Assembly (NCBI GenBank): GCA_934572465.1 | Contig: CAKTLG010000025.1 | Coordinates: 1-27,640, forward strand | Length of the DNA: 27,640 nucleotides | Direction: 5' to 3' | DNA from: an uncultured Oscillospiraceae bacterium | GTDB lineage: Bacteria > Bacillota > Clostridia > Oscillospirales > Oscillospiraceae | Part shown: positions 7,491-15,581 of the stretch, piece by piece | How the letters are laid out: every line of letters begins with the position of its first letter | Position numbering within the stretch: position 1 is the stretch's first letter | Notes under the pieces: model-generated | What the model was told of the DNA's origin: nothing | The model's database searches: none | Seen by the model: the letters and a program-made list of their open reading frames with translations, nothing else | Translations under genes and position numbers: made by a program

Positions 7491-7520
7491 TCTGCTTATG
7501 CTATGAAATTTGTCCGTGCG

Positions 7521-7925
7521 TTACTTGATCTCAGGATCGTAGCTGGGCTTTTCTTCCTTTTCAGCCGGAACAGCCTCTTCCGCCTTGGGCGCCTCGATCT
7601 GCTCGGGCTCCTCAGCCTTCTCTTCCTTCTTTTCGGCGGCAGCGGGCTTCTTGCCCTTCTGCGCGGCAGCCTCGATCGATTCGGTGGACTGGATGCCCCA
7701 CTTGGCGATCTCGATGCGGACGCGATCCTCAGAGGTCTCGAACACGACGGTCGTGTCGTTCACCTGAACGATGCGGCCGACCATACCACCGATGGTGGTG
7801 ATGCGCTCGCCTTTTTTGAGGCTGTTGCGCATATTCTCAGCCTGCTTTTTGCGCTTGTTTTCCGGACGAATGATGAGGAAGTAGAATACCGCGATCATTG
7901 CGACCAGTAAGATGATGCTATCCAT
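7521..7925 (-). CDS. yajC: preprotein translocase subunit YajC
   Basis: Single-pass membrane accessory of the Sec/SecDF translocon. The 134 residues have one N-terminal helix (about 2-20, IILLVAMIAVFYFLIIRP) and the YajC core (KKGERITTIGGMVGRIVQVNDTTVVFE). The tail (about 87-134) is long, low-complexity and rich in Lys, Glu, Ala and Pro, longer than in the shortest homologues. AAAGGA precedes the ATG. It sits downstream of queA-tgt as in many bacteria, here with its own promoter. Confidence 0.96.
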   Translation of the reverse strand: MDSIILLVAMIAVFYFLIIRPENKRKKQAENMRNSLKKGERITTIGGMVGRIVQVNDTTVVFETSEDRVRIEIAKWGIQSTESIEAAAQKGKKPAAAEKKEEKAEEPEQIEAPKAEEAVPAEKEEKPSYDPEIK

Positions 7926-7957
7926 AGTACAGTTCCTTTCAAAACAAAGATATGGGT

Positions 7958-7986
7958 ATTATAACGGATATTTCCCCGTTGCGCAA
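7958..7986 (-). promoter_or_regulatory. sigma-A promoter of yajC
   Basis: TTGCGC (7986-7981), a 17-base spacer and TATAAT (7963-7958) between tgt and yajC. Predicted start near 7951. Confidence 0.75.
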
Positions 7987-8003
7987 GAGGTTTATTGGAA
8001 GAA

Positions 8004-9137
8004 TCAGGCTCTTTCGGAGAGTCTGTTGCTGTATTCCGCGCGGAAAGCGGCAAATTCGCCCGCGTCAAGCGCGTCGCGGATGCGCTGCGTGAGCTTATTG
8101 TAAAAGTACAGGTTGTGCATCACCGCAAGGCGCAGGGCAAGGATCTCGTCAGCCTTGAAGAGATGGCGCAGATAGGCGCGTGAGAAATTACGGCACGTCG
8201 GACAGTTGCACTGCTCGTCGATAGGTTTTTCGTCCAGCCTGTACTTCTCGTTTTTCAGGTTGATCGTACCGCTCCACGTAAAGAGCTTGCCGTGGCGCGC
8301 GTTGCGCGCGGGCATCACACAGTCGAAAAAGTCCACGCCGCGCGCCACGCCCTCAATAATATTCGACGGCGTGCCGACGCCCATGAGATAGCGCGGCTTG
8401 TCCTGCGGCATATACGGCTCGACCGCGTCGATGATATCGTACATCACTTGCGTCGGCTCGCCGACCGCGAGACCGCCGATGGCATAGCCGTCACAGTCGA
8501 GCTTTGCGATCTCCTTCATGTGCCAGATGCGAAGATCGGCGAACGTCGCCCCTTGGTTGATGCCGAACAGCATCTGCTGCGGGTTGACCGTATCCGGCTT
8601 GGCGTTCAGCCTGTCGTGCTCCGCCTTGCAGCGCTCCAGCCAGCGCAGCGTGCGCTCACAGGAGTCCTTGGCGTATTCGTAGCGCGCGGGGTTCTCCACG
8701 CACTCATCGAAGGCCATCGCGATATCGCTGCCGAGGTTCGACTGGATACGCATGCTCTCCTCCGGCCCCATGAAGATGCGCCGGCCGTCGAGGTGAGAGG
8801 CAAACGTCACGCCCTCTTCCTTGATTTTACGCAGGCCCGCAAGGGAAAACACTTGAAACCCGCCGCTGTCGGTCAGGATGGGGCCGTCCCAGTGCATGAA
8901 CTTGTGGAGACCGCCCATTTGACGCACCACATCGTCGCCCGGGCGCAGGTGCAGATGGTAGGTGTTGGACAGCTCGATCTGACAGCCAAGATCCTTCAGG
9001 TCGAGCGCGCTCACGCCGCCCTTGATGGCCGCCTGTGTGCCGACATTCATAAAGACGGGCGTCTGCACCTCTCCGCCGTGCGCGCACTGGAATCTGCCGC
9101 GCCGCGCCTTGCCCTCGTATTTGATGACCTTAAACAT
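8004..9137 (-). CDS. tgt: queuine/preQ1 tRNA-guanine transglycosylase Tgt
   Basis: Exchanges guanine-34 for preQ1 in GUN-anticodon tRNAs. The 377 residues include the nucleophile region LTDSGGFQVFSL, the second aspartate region FFDCVMPARNARHG and a zinc site (CNCPTC, with a downstream His in RLAVMHN). ATG 9137 is chosen because AGGAGGG lies 4-6 bases upstream and the N-terminus MFKVIKYEGKARRG is typical. An extension to 9167 overlaps queA. The ribosome site overlaps the queA stop (TGAGGAGGG), so the pair is probably translationally coupled. Confidence 0.97.
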   Translation of the reverse strand: MFKVIKYEGKARRGRFQCAHGGEVQTPVFMNVGTQAAIKGGVSALDLKDLGCQIELSNTYHLHLRPGDDVVRQMGGLHKFMHWDGPILTDSGGFQVFSLAGLRKIKEEGVTFASHLDGRRIFMGPEESMRIQSNLGSDIAMAFDECVENPARYEYAKDSCERTLRWLERCKAEHDRLNAKPDTVNPQQMLFGINQGATFADLRIWHMKEIAKLDCDGYAIGGLAVGEPTQVMYDIIDAVEPYMPQDKPRYLMGVGTPSNIIEGVARGVDFFDCVMPARNARHGKLFTWSGTINLKNEKYRLDEKPIDEQCNCPTCRNFSRAYLRHLFKADEILALRLAVMHNLYFYNKLTQRIRDALDAGEFAAFRAEYSNRLSERA

Positions 9138-9147
9138 GAAACCCTCC

Positions 9148-10173
9148 TCAGGAAATGAACATCGCATCGCCGAAGCTGAAGAAGCGATATTTCTCTTTCA
9201 CCGCCTCCTCGTAGGCGTGCAGCACGTGCTCGCGGCCTGCGAGCGCCGAGACCAGCATGATAAGCGTGGACTGCGGCAGATGGAAGTTCGTAATGAGCGC
9301 ATCCATCACCTTGAAGCGGTAGCCGGGGTAGATGTAGATGCTCGTCCAGCCCGCGGACGGCTCCATATGTCCGTCCTCCTGCGCCCAGCTCTCGAGCGTG
9401 CGGCACGATGTCGTGCCGACACAGATAACACGTCCGCCGCGTGCTTTCGTCTCGTTGATAAGCGCCGCCGTCTCGGGCGGGATGACACAGTATTCGCTGT
9501 GCATATCGTGCTGCTCGATGTCGTCCTCCTTCACAGGGCGAAATGTGCCGAGGCCGACATGCAGCGTCACATAGCCGATGCCGACGCCCTTTGCCGCGAT
9601 CGCAGCAAGCAGCTCGTTGGTAAAGTGCAGCCCCGCCGTCGGCGCGGCCGCGCTGCCCTCGACCTTGGAGTACACCGTCTGGTAGCGCTCCTGATCGGCA
9701 AGCTCCTCCTTGATGTACGGCGGCAGCGGCATCTTGCCGAGCCGCTCAAGCACCTCGAGGAAGATCCCCTCATAGTTGAATCTCACCATGCGATTGCCGT
9801 CCGGCAGAACGTCCACGACCTCGGCGGTCAGCTCGCCGCCGCCGAACTGCATCTTTGCGCCCCTGCGCAGATGCTTGCCCGGACGCACGATGCACTCCCA
9901 CGTCTTATCGCCGCGGTCGATGAGCAGCAGCACCTCGCACGCACCGCCGCCAGGGAGACGCTGACCGAGCAGACGCGCCGGCAGCACGCGGGAATTGTTC
10001 AGGATCAGGCAGTCGCCGGGGCGCAGAAAGTCCGGCAGCTCGTAGAAGCGATGGTGCGCGATCGCGCCCGTCTCCTTGTCAAGACACATCAGGCGCGATC
10101 CGTCGCGCTTTTCAAGCGGCGTCTGCGCGATCAGTTCCTCCGGCAGATAGTAGTCAAAATCTTTCGTCTTCAT
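9148..10173 (-). CDS. queA: SAM:tRNA ribosyltransferase-isomerase QueA
   Basis: Transfers and isomerises the ribosyl part of S-adenosylmethionine to preQ1-34 tRNA, giving epoxyqueuosine, the step after Tgt. The 341 residues start [19 protein letters not shown] and contain the family signatures DRSRL-like ([11 protein letters not shown]), [30 protein letters not shown] and [11 protein letters not shown]. The ribosome site is modest (GGAAAGAG). It lies 15 bases after the spoIID-like gene and 10 before tgt. Confidence 0.97.
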   Translation of the reverse strand: MKTKDFDYYLPEELIAQTPLEKRDGSRLMCLDKETGAIAHHRFYELPDFLRPGDCLILNNSRVLPARLLGQRLPGGGACEVLLLIDRGDKTWECIVRPGKHLRRGAKMQFGGGELTAEVVDVLPDGNRMVRFNYEGIFLEVLERLGKMPLPPYIKEELADQERYQTVYSKVEGSAAAPTAGLHFTNELLAAIAAKGVGIGYVTLHVGLGTFRPVKEDDIEQHDMHSEYCVIPPETAALINETKARGGRVICVGTTSCRTLESWAQEDGHMEPSAGWTSIYIYPGYRFKVMDALITNFHLPQSTLIMLVSALAGREHVLHAYEEAVKEKYRFFSFGDAMFIS

Positions 10174-10188
10174 ATCGCTCTTTCCGCG

Positions 10189-11757
10189 TCACATGATCGT
10201 AACGCCCGTATAGTAGAATTGCAGGATCTCGCGGTAGGAATGGCCAAGATCCGCCATCGCGTATGCGCCCCACTGGCTCATGCCGACATTGTGCCCGTTT
10301 CCGCTGCCGGTGATCGTGAAGCCGCCGGATGCGGTCTGCTGGGTCTTCTGCTCCAGCGCCGCCGTACCGGAGGAGGTGATGACGTAAATGTCAGCCGCGC
10401 CGGAAACGGCGCTCACCTGCCCGCTGCCGTCGATCGCGCTCATGCCGCCGCGCAGGACGCTCCCGCCGTTTTCGTTGACCGAATAGCTCTCGCCGCTGCC
10501 GCCGCCGATCGTAAAGCGCTGGCTGCGGAGATTGAGCAGCGTCCGGCAGGTCTCGCGCGTAACGGTCCTGCTGCCGCTCGTGCCGACAAAGGTGACGGAA
10601 TAGACGTTGCCGACGTCGGTAAGGGCCGAGACGTAGGCATTCTGCACCGTTCCGATCTGGTAGCCCTTACTGTTCAGAAGATTGGTCAGCTCAGAGACCG
10701 TGTAGGTCGTTGACCAGTTGTACTTTGGGATGCGCGAGGCGACACGCCCCTCGTATGGGTCGATCTTGCCCTTGAGGTATGGCTCGTCCGAGCCCCAGAC
10801 ATTCACGCTGTCCTCGCTCGCGCCGCCGTTGCTGGAATAGTAGAGCGCCTCCTTGACGATCTGGCCATTGTAATAGAGGTACTGCCCCGCCGTCTGGTCG
10901 ACCGCCGCGTCGGAATGCCCGCTGCATTTGGCCGTTCCCTGATAGACCTGACAGTCCGTCGTCGCGCAGATATCAAAGCCGAGCGCACTGTGCTTGCGCT
11001 GGCAGGCAGCATAGGTGCGCGCGCAGACGGACTGCGCCTTGAGCGCTTCGATCGGCCAGTCGCTGTCCATTTCCCAGGGAATGACGCACTTGACGTAATC
11101 CTCGATATCCACCACGTTGATGACGTTCAAAAGCCCACCCTCCGTGCGGCGGTACTCAAAGCCGCCGTAGTAGCGGTAGCCGCGGAACCACGTCACGGTC
11201 TTCACCCCCGCGGCGATGGGCTGGATACCGAGGAAAGAATACCCGCCGCCGTCGAACTCAAAGAGCACCGTGCTCGTGCCGGTTACGATGACCGTTACGC
11301 CGGATGCGCTGCCGCCGGCGACCGTTCCTCCGCCCCCGAGGGCATAAAGCGCGCTCTGCGCGGAGGCATAGTCGCCGTAGCTGCCGACGCGCACGACGAA
11401 CGCGCCGTTATCATACGCGGCAAACGCGCCGTAGAACTGCGCGGCGCGCGCCGCAGCCGAGGCGTAGTCGGGATAGGTCTCGCCAAGCTGCGGGTGGTAC
11501 GTCCTGTCCGGCGTCATGGTGATCTTTTCATAGCTCGCCGGCAGCGCCGCAAGCTGCACGAAGCTGCGCTGCGCATCGTAATACCCCAGCGCATAGCCGC
11601 CAAAGGCGGAATAGTTTTGAAGGTTTGCTTCGCTCATGGCCTCGGCGCCGTATTTCAGGCCCACCTTGAGCATATTATTTTCTATAGCGCTCGCTCCCAC
11701 GCACAGCGCGCAGCATAAAAGCGCTGAGAGCAGGAGCGTTCTGCATGGCTTTCTCAT
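10189..11757 (-). CDS. SpoIID/LytB-domain protein with SPOR-like repeat
   Basis: 522 residues. The signal peptide is about 1-24 (MRKPCRTLLLSALLCCALCVGASA). A SPOR-like segment (about 95-145, YPDYASAAARAA...RVGSYGDYASAQSALYAL) could bind denuded glycan. The SpoIID/LytB domain (about 200-520) has the lytic-transglycosylase glutamate in VIPWEMDSDWPIEALKAQ (Glu229), DCQVYQG, SNGGASEDSVNVWG and the closing GHNVGMSQWGA. SpoIID cleaves glycan strands during engulfment together with SpoIIM and SpoIIP. Here the gene sits behind a sigma-A promoter and ahead of queA-tgt, so a vegetative wall role is equally possible. I therefore give no symbol. Confidence 0.88.
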   Translation of the reverse strand: MRKPCRTLLLSALLCCALCVGASAIENNMLKVGLKYGAEAMSEANLQNYSAFGGYALGYYDAQRSFVQLAALPASYEKITMTPDRTYHPQLGETYPDYASAAARAAQFYGAFAAYDNGAFVVRVGSYGDYASAQSALYALGGGGTVAGGSASGVTVIVTGTSTVLFEFDGGGYSFLGIQPIAAGVKTVTWFRGYRYYGGFEYRRTEGGLLNVINVVDIEDYVKCVIPWEMDSDWPIEALKAQSVCARTYAACQRKHSALGFDICATTDCQVYQGTAKCSGHSDAAVDQTAGQYLYYNGQIVKEALYYSSNGGASEDSVNVWGSDEPYLKGKIDPYEGRVASRIPKYNWSTTYTVSELTNLLNSKGYQIGTVQNAYVSALTDVGNVYSVTFVGTSGSRTVTRETCRTLLNLRSQRFTIGGGSGESYSVNENGGSVLRGGMSAIDGSGQVSAVSGAADIYVITSSGTAALEQKTQQTASGGFTITGSGNGHNVGMSQWGAYAMADLGHSYREILQFYYTGVTIM

Positions 11758-11826
11758 GGTATCCCATCCTCATATCAGGCGGAGCGGCATCGTTCCGCCG
11801 CAGTCGTCTAAAACTCAACAGCATAC

Positions 11827-11855
11827 ATTATACGACATATCCCGTACCGTTTCAA
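11827..11855 (-). promoter_or_regulatory. sigma-A promoter of spoIID-like-queA-tgt
   Basis: TTGAAA (11855-11850), a 17-base spacer and TATAAT (11832-11827) on the minus strand. Predicted start near 11820 gives a leader of about 62 bases containing a GGCGGA...TCCGCC inverted repeat (11779-11799) and GAGG before the start codon. Confidence 0.85.
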
Positions 11856-11914
11856 GCCAAACCGCGCAGCTTTTTCGGCGGGCTGCCGCCCGCCATGACC
11901 GAAAGGAGACTCGC

Positions 11915-12802
11915 ATGAAAAAAACCGTTTTCACCGGCAGCGCCGTCGCCATCGTCACGCCCTTTGACGGCGGCGCTGTGGACTATGCCGCCTTTGAGCG
12001 CCTTGTGAACTGGCAGCTCGACCGCGGCACCGACGCTATCGTCGTCTGCGGCACAACGGGCGAAGCCGCGACGATGAGCTACGATGAGCGCACACGGCTC
12101 ATCGACCTCTGCGTGCGCTCGGTCGACGGCCGTGTCCCCGTCATCGCGGGCAGCGGCACAAACAGCACCGCCTCCTCCGTCGCGCTCTCGCGCGCGGCGC
12201 AGAGCGCGGGCGTCGATGCGCTGCTCACCGTCACGCCCTACTACAACAAGGCCTCGCAGACCGGTCTTGTCCGCCACTTTTCCGCCATTGCCGACGCGGT
12301 GGATATCCCCGTGATCCTCTACAACGTTCCCTCTCGCACGGGCGTTAAATGCACGGCGCAGACCTATCAAAAGCTTGCGGCACATCCGAACATCGCGGGC
12401 GTCAAGGAGGCGAGCGACGATTTTGATCTCATTCAGGATACCTTCAACCTCTGCCCCGCGGACTTTTCAGTCTGGAGCGGCAACGACGGCTCCACGACCG
12501 CCATCATGGCGCTCGGCGGAAAGGGCGTCATCTCCGTCGCGGCCAACATTGTCCCGCGCGAGCTGCACGAGCTGACGCAGCTCTGCCTTGCCGACCGTTT
12601 CCGTGAGGCAGGCCAGCTCCAGCTGCGGCTGAACGCCCTGATCCGCGCGCTGTTCTGCGAGGTCAACCCCATCCCCGTCAAGGCGGCGATGGCGCAGCTT
12701 GGTCTGTGCGGCGGCGAGCTGCGGCTGCCGCTGTGCGGCATCTCCGCGCAGCATATGGAGCAGCTCGCCCATGCAATGGAGGACTTCGGCGTCACGGTAT
12801 AA
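11915..12802 (+). CDS. dapA: 4-hydroxy-tetrahydrodipicolinate synthase DapA
   Basis: Condenses pyruvate with aspartate semialdehyde, the first committed step to lysine, meso-diaminopimelate and the spore compound dipicolinate. The 295 residues show GTTGEAATMS, the catalytic tyrosine in YNVPSRTGV and the Schiff-base lysine in IAGVKEAS. ATG 11915 has AAAGGAG 6 bases upstream and starts MKKTVFTGSAVAIVTPF as expected. An upstream extension to 11636 overlaps the divergent spoIID-like gene. No clear plus-strand promoter was identified in 11758-11914. Confidence 0.97.
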   Translation: MKKTVFTGSAVAIVTPFDGGAVDYAAFERLVNWQLDRGTDAIVVCGTTGEAATMSYDERTRLIDLCVRSVDGRVPVIAGSGTNSTASSVALSRAAQSAGVDALLTVTPYYNKASQTGLVRHFSAIADAVDIPVILYNVPSRTGVKCTAQTYQKLAAHPNIAGVKEASDDFDLIQDTFNLCPADFSVWSGNDGSTTAIMALGGKGVISVAANIVPRELHELTQLCLADRFREAGQLQLRLNALIRALFCEVNPIPVKAAMAQLGLCGGELRLPLCGISAQHMEQLAHAMEDFGVTV

Positions 12803-12831
12803 GCGGCGTTCCGGTTTATTCACTCGGCATT

Positions 12832-12881
12832 CACCGCATATCCATCGCAGCATTCGCAAAATATTCGCTGCATTCACGGTG
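12832..12881 (+). terminator. possible weak dapA terminator (nested inverted repeats)
   Basis: CACCG (12832-12836) pairs with CGGTG (12877-12881), and GCAGC (12847-12851) with GCTGC (12867-12871). A T-rich stretch (TTGTTTTCGCTTT) follows. The stem is interrupted, so the call is tentative. Confidence 0.3.
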
Positions 12882-12905
12882 TTGTTTTCGCTTTGTGCAA
12901 CTGGT

Positions 12906-12944
12906 CAAAAAGCAGGCTGCGCGGCAAAAGCCGCGCAGCCTGCT
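12906..12944 (-). terminator. tyrS terminator
   Basis: Arms 12912-12925 and 12930-12943 form a perfect 14-bp GC-rich stem with a 4-base loop, extended by an A-T pair (12911/12944). TTTTTG follows on the minus strand. No T-run follows on the plus strand, so it mainly ends tyrS, though it may also slow convergent dapA transcripts. Confidence 0.92.
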
Positions 12945-12971
12945 CTGAATACGCTCTGTGATCGCTCTTGC

Positions 12972-14198
12972 TCACGCCTTGATGCGATGGAAGACCTTCT
13001 TGCCCTTGCGGACGATCACGCCCTCGCCCTCGAAGCGCTCGCGCGCAAGGCTCTCGTCAATGGACGCGACCTTCACATCGTCGATCGTCACGCCGCCCTG
13101 CTGGACAAGACGGCGCGCCTCGCCGCGCGACGGGCACAGGCCGGTCGTGACCAGCATCGTCAACACGTTGATCTGCCCGTTCTCATCGAAATCAGCGTCC
13201 GTAAGCGTGCTCGCCGGCATGTTGGCGGTGTCGCCGCCCGCGCCGAAGAGCGCCTTGGCGGCTTCCTCCGCCCTTCTGGCCTCCTCTTCCCCGTGGACGA
13301 GCGCGGTAAGCTCATAGGCAAGGATCTCCTTGGCACGGTTGAGCTGGCTGCCCTCCCACTTGTCCATCTCGTCGATCTGCTCGAGCGGCAGGAACGTAAG
13401 CATGCGGATGCACTTCAAAACATCGCCGTCGCCGACGTTGCGCCAGTACTGGTAGAAGTCGTAGGGCGGGGTCTTGTTCGGGTCGAGCCACACGGCGTTG
13501 CCGGCGGTCTTACCCATCTTGTGGCCCTGCGAGTCGGTCAGCAGCGTGATGGTCATGGCATGCGCATCCTTGCCCAGCTTGCGGCGGATAAGCTCCGTGC
13601 CGCCGAGCATATTGGACCACTGGTCGTCGCCGCCGAACTGCATGTTGCAGCCATAGTGCTGGAAGAGGTAGTAGAAGTCGTAGGACTGCATGATCATGTA
13701 GTTGAATTCAAGGAACGAAAGGCCCTTCTCCATGCGCTGCTCATAGCACTTGGCGCGCAGCATGTTGTTCACGGAGAAGCATGCGCCCACCTCGCGCAGC
13801 AGCTCGACGTAGTTGAGATCCAGCAGCCAGTCGGCGTTGTTGACCATGATAGCCTTGCCCTCGCCGAAGTCGATGAAACGCTCCATCTGACGCTTGAAGC
13901 ACTCGGCGTTGTGGTCGATGTCCTCCTTGGTCAGCATCTTGCGCATATCCGTGCGGCCGGAGGGGTCTCCGATCATCGTCGTGCCGCCGCCGATCAGCGC
14001 GACGGGCTGATTGCCCGCCATCTGAAGGCGCTTCATCAGCGTCAGCGCCATGAAATGGCCCGCCGTCAGGCTGTCCGCCGTGCAGTCAAAGCCGATGTAA
14101 AACTTGGCCTTGCCCGCGTTGATCATTTCGCGGATCTCTTCCTCGTTCGTGACCTGTGCAAGCAGTCCGCGCGCCTGCAGTTCTTCATAAATGCCCAT
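12972..14198 (-). CDS. tyrS: tyrosyl-tRNA synthetase TyrS
   Basis: Charges tRNA-Tyr. The 408-residue class I synthetase has the HIGH-type loop as SLTAGHF (first His replaced by Thr, seen in part of the family) and the tyrosine pocket region YIGFDCTADS. GDDQWSNMLGG and the KMSKS loop as KMGKT follow. A C-terminal S4 RNA-binding domain (about 340-408, RGEARRLVQQGGVTIDDVKV) closes it. ATG 14198 has AGGAGG 8 bases upstream. Expression is under the T-box leader directly upstream. Confidence 0.97.
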   Translation of the reverse strand: MGIYEELQARGLLAQVTNEEEIREMINAGKAKFYIGFDCTADSLTAGHFMALTLMKRLQMAGNQPVALIGGGTTMIGDPSGRTDMRKMLTKEDIDHNAECFKRQMERFIDFGEGKAIMVNNADWLLDLNYVELLREVGACFSVNNMLRAKCYEQRMEKGLSFLEFNYMIMQSYDFYYLFQHYGCNMQFGGDDQWSNMLGGTELIRRKLGKDAHAMTITLLTDSQGHKMGKTAGNAVWLDPNKTPPYDFYQYWRNVGDGDVLKCIRMLTFLPLEQIDEMDKWEGSQLNRAKEILAYELTALVHGEEEARRAEEAAKALFGAGGDTANMPASTLTDADFDENGQINVLTMLVTTGLCPSRGEARRLVQQGGVTIDDVKVASIDESLARERFEGEGVIVRKGKKVFHRIKA

Positions 14199-14538
14199 GG
14201 TTTGCTTCCTCCTATATCCTCATTATGTTTGATTTTCGGACATTCCAGACGTCTCCGGAGCAATAGAAACGCCCTCTGTCCTTTTCCGGACAGAGGGCGA
14301 AAAACTTCGCGGTACCACCTCTGGTTCGCCGCCTTTTCGCAAAGACGGCCTCATGGAGTGCCGACACACTCCCGCGCGGTAACGGGCGCTCCCGGGGCGC
14401 GCCTACTGGACGGACAGATCCATCGTTCGGGCGCCGGCTCCGCGGTGTATTTCAGTGGTCTCCCTCTCCTTCTCGCACCGTCCGAAGGTTCTCTTTGCAG
14501 GGTCGATCCGCTTACTTCTCCGCTTCATCGCCGTAAAC
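14199..14538 (-). promoter_or_regulatory. tyrosine T-box riboswitch leader of tyrS
   Basis: A leader of about 340 nt with the canonical elements. The specifier loop GAAA-UAC-ACC has UAC (tyrosine) at 14449-14447. The T-box AGGUGGUACCGCG is at 14320-14308 and pairs with the acceptor end of uncharged tRNA. The terminator stem is at 14298-14271 (11 bp, GCCCTCTGTCC/GGACAGAGGGC) followed by a U-rich GTTTCTATT. Uncharged tRNA-Tyr should favour the antiterminator and raise TyrS. Confidence 0.95.
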
Positions 14539-14544
14539 GCAGTT

Positions 14545-14573
14545 ATTGTAGCGAATGTTTGCCGTCTTGTCAA
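14545..14573 (-). promoter_or_regulatory. sigma-A promoter of the T-box-tyrS transcript
   Basis: TTGACA (14573-14568), a 17-base spacer and TACAAT (14550-14545). The -35 hexamer overlaps the TGA stop of the upstream M28-type gene (ACT-TGA-CA). Confidence 0.88.
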
Positions 14574-15517
14574 GTCTTTTCCGGCTGGTAATACATCACA
14601 AGCCTTGAAAGCCCGTCGCGCAGGATGGCAAGATTCTCATCGTCGATCTCCCGCGTTCCGCGCGGCGTGATGCAGCGGCCGAAGCCGCGCACTCTGCGGC
14701 ATGCGCAGATGGCCGTGCCATGCGCAAAAACGCGGTTGTCGGACGGAAACGAGATCAGCCCGTCCGTTTTGAGGAAGCATGTCTTCTTTTCGCTGTTGCG
14801 GAACTGGTCGTTCACCGCGTCGAGCAGCGCGCCGTCCCAGCGCGCGGACCTGCCGGGCAGGATCAGAAGCTCGTCCCCCTCGCCCACGCAGTCGACCACG
14901 ATCACCGTCTTTTCCTTGAGGCACGGGTGCGCGCGGCGCAGGCCCTTTGCGCCTTTCGACGCCTGCGTGCCGCCGTCGAGAAAGAGGAAGCACACCTCGC
15001 CGCGGTAGCGCGGCGTCAGCGTTTTCGCCACCTCCAGCAGCGTCACGATGCCGGAGTCGTTCGCATTGCGGTTGTTCTTCTCATCGGGGCCGTACTTCGG
15101 ATAAAAGAGCGCGGCCGCAAGAAAAATGAGAAACAGCGGGAGCGTCAGGTTCGGCAGACTGAACGGGAACGTCAGCGCCAGCGAGAGCGCAAAGCTGCCC
15201 AGCAGCGCCAGCAGCGGCGTGAGCGCCTGATACAAAAGGAAGCTCACCGGCCGCGTGGGGCTCAGCATCGGCGGCAGCGGGTCGCGCGCGGCGGTGTCGT
15301 AATGCGCGGCCAGCACAAGCTTTGCCTTTTCGATGTCGCCCACGACTACGTTTGTCATATTGCCGCCCAGCGTGAGCGCATACTCCCCGCCCTCAAGGCG
15401 CGGCGAATAGCCCAGCTCCCTGAGCGTATGGACGAGCCACGCACGGAACTCGGTCTTCTGTTTTTCCTTGCGCCGCACCGGAAAATCGCGTTCTATGCGC
15501 GCGGCAAATTCGTTCAT
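14570..15517 (-). CDS. M28-type peptidase homologue with internal membrane helices, probably inactive
   Basis: 315 residues with the M28 zinc-peptidase pattern. AAHYDT (His72, Asp74) is followed by NANDSGIVTLLEVAK (Asp154), an FLFLDGG strand and IVVDCVGEGD (Asp209). Two hydrophobic helices (about 91-137) are inserted between the first and second metal ligands, which is unusual. The conserved catalytic Glu-Glu pair, normally after this strand (family pattern D.EE.G..GS), reads Asp-Gly-Gly-Thr (181-184), so hydrolysis is doubtful. GAGAGGG precedes ATG 15517. It lies 64 bases after recN, probably at the end of that operon. Role unknown. Confidence 0.7.
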   Translation of the reverse strand: MNEFAARIERDFPVRRKEKQKTEFRAWLVHTLRELGYSPRLEGGEYALTLGGNMTNVVVGDIEKAKLVLAAHYDTAARDPLPPMLSPTRPVSFLLYQALTPLLALLGSFALSLALTFPFSLPNLTLPLFLIFLAAALFYPKYGPDEKNNRNANDSGIVTLLEVAKTLTPRYRGEVCFLFLDGGTQASKGAKGLRRAHPCLKEKTVIVVDCVGEGDELLILPGRSARWDGALLDAVNDQFRNSEKKTCFLKTDGLISFPSDNRVFAHGTAICACRRVRGFGRCITPRGTREIDDENLAILRDGLSRLVMYYQPEKT

Positions 15518-15581
15518 GGCGTTATCCCTCTCCCGTCCGTTTTGATTCTATGCGGAGCATTATCTGTAAAGTGTTTTTATT

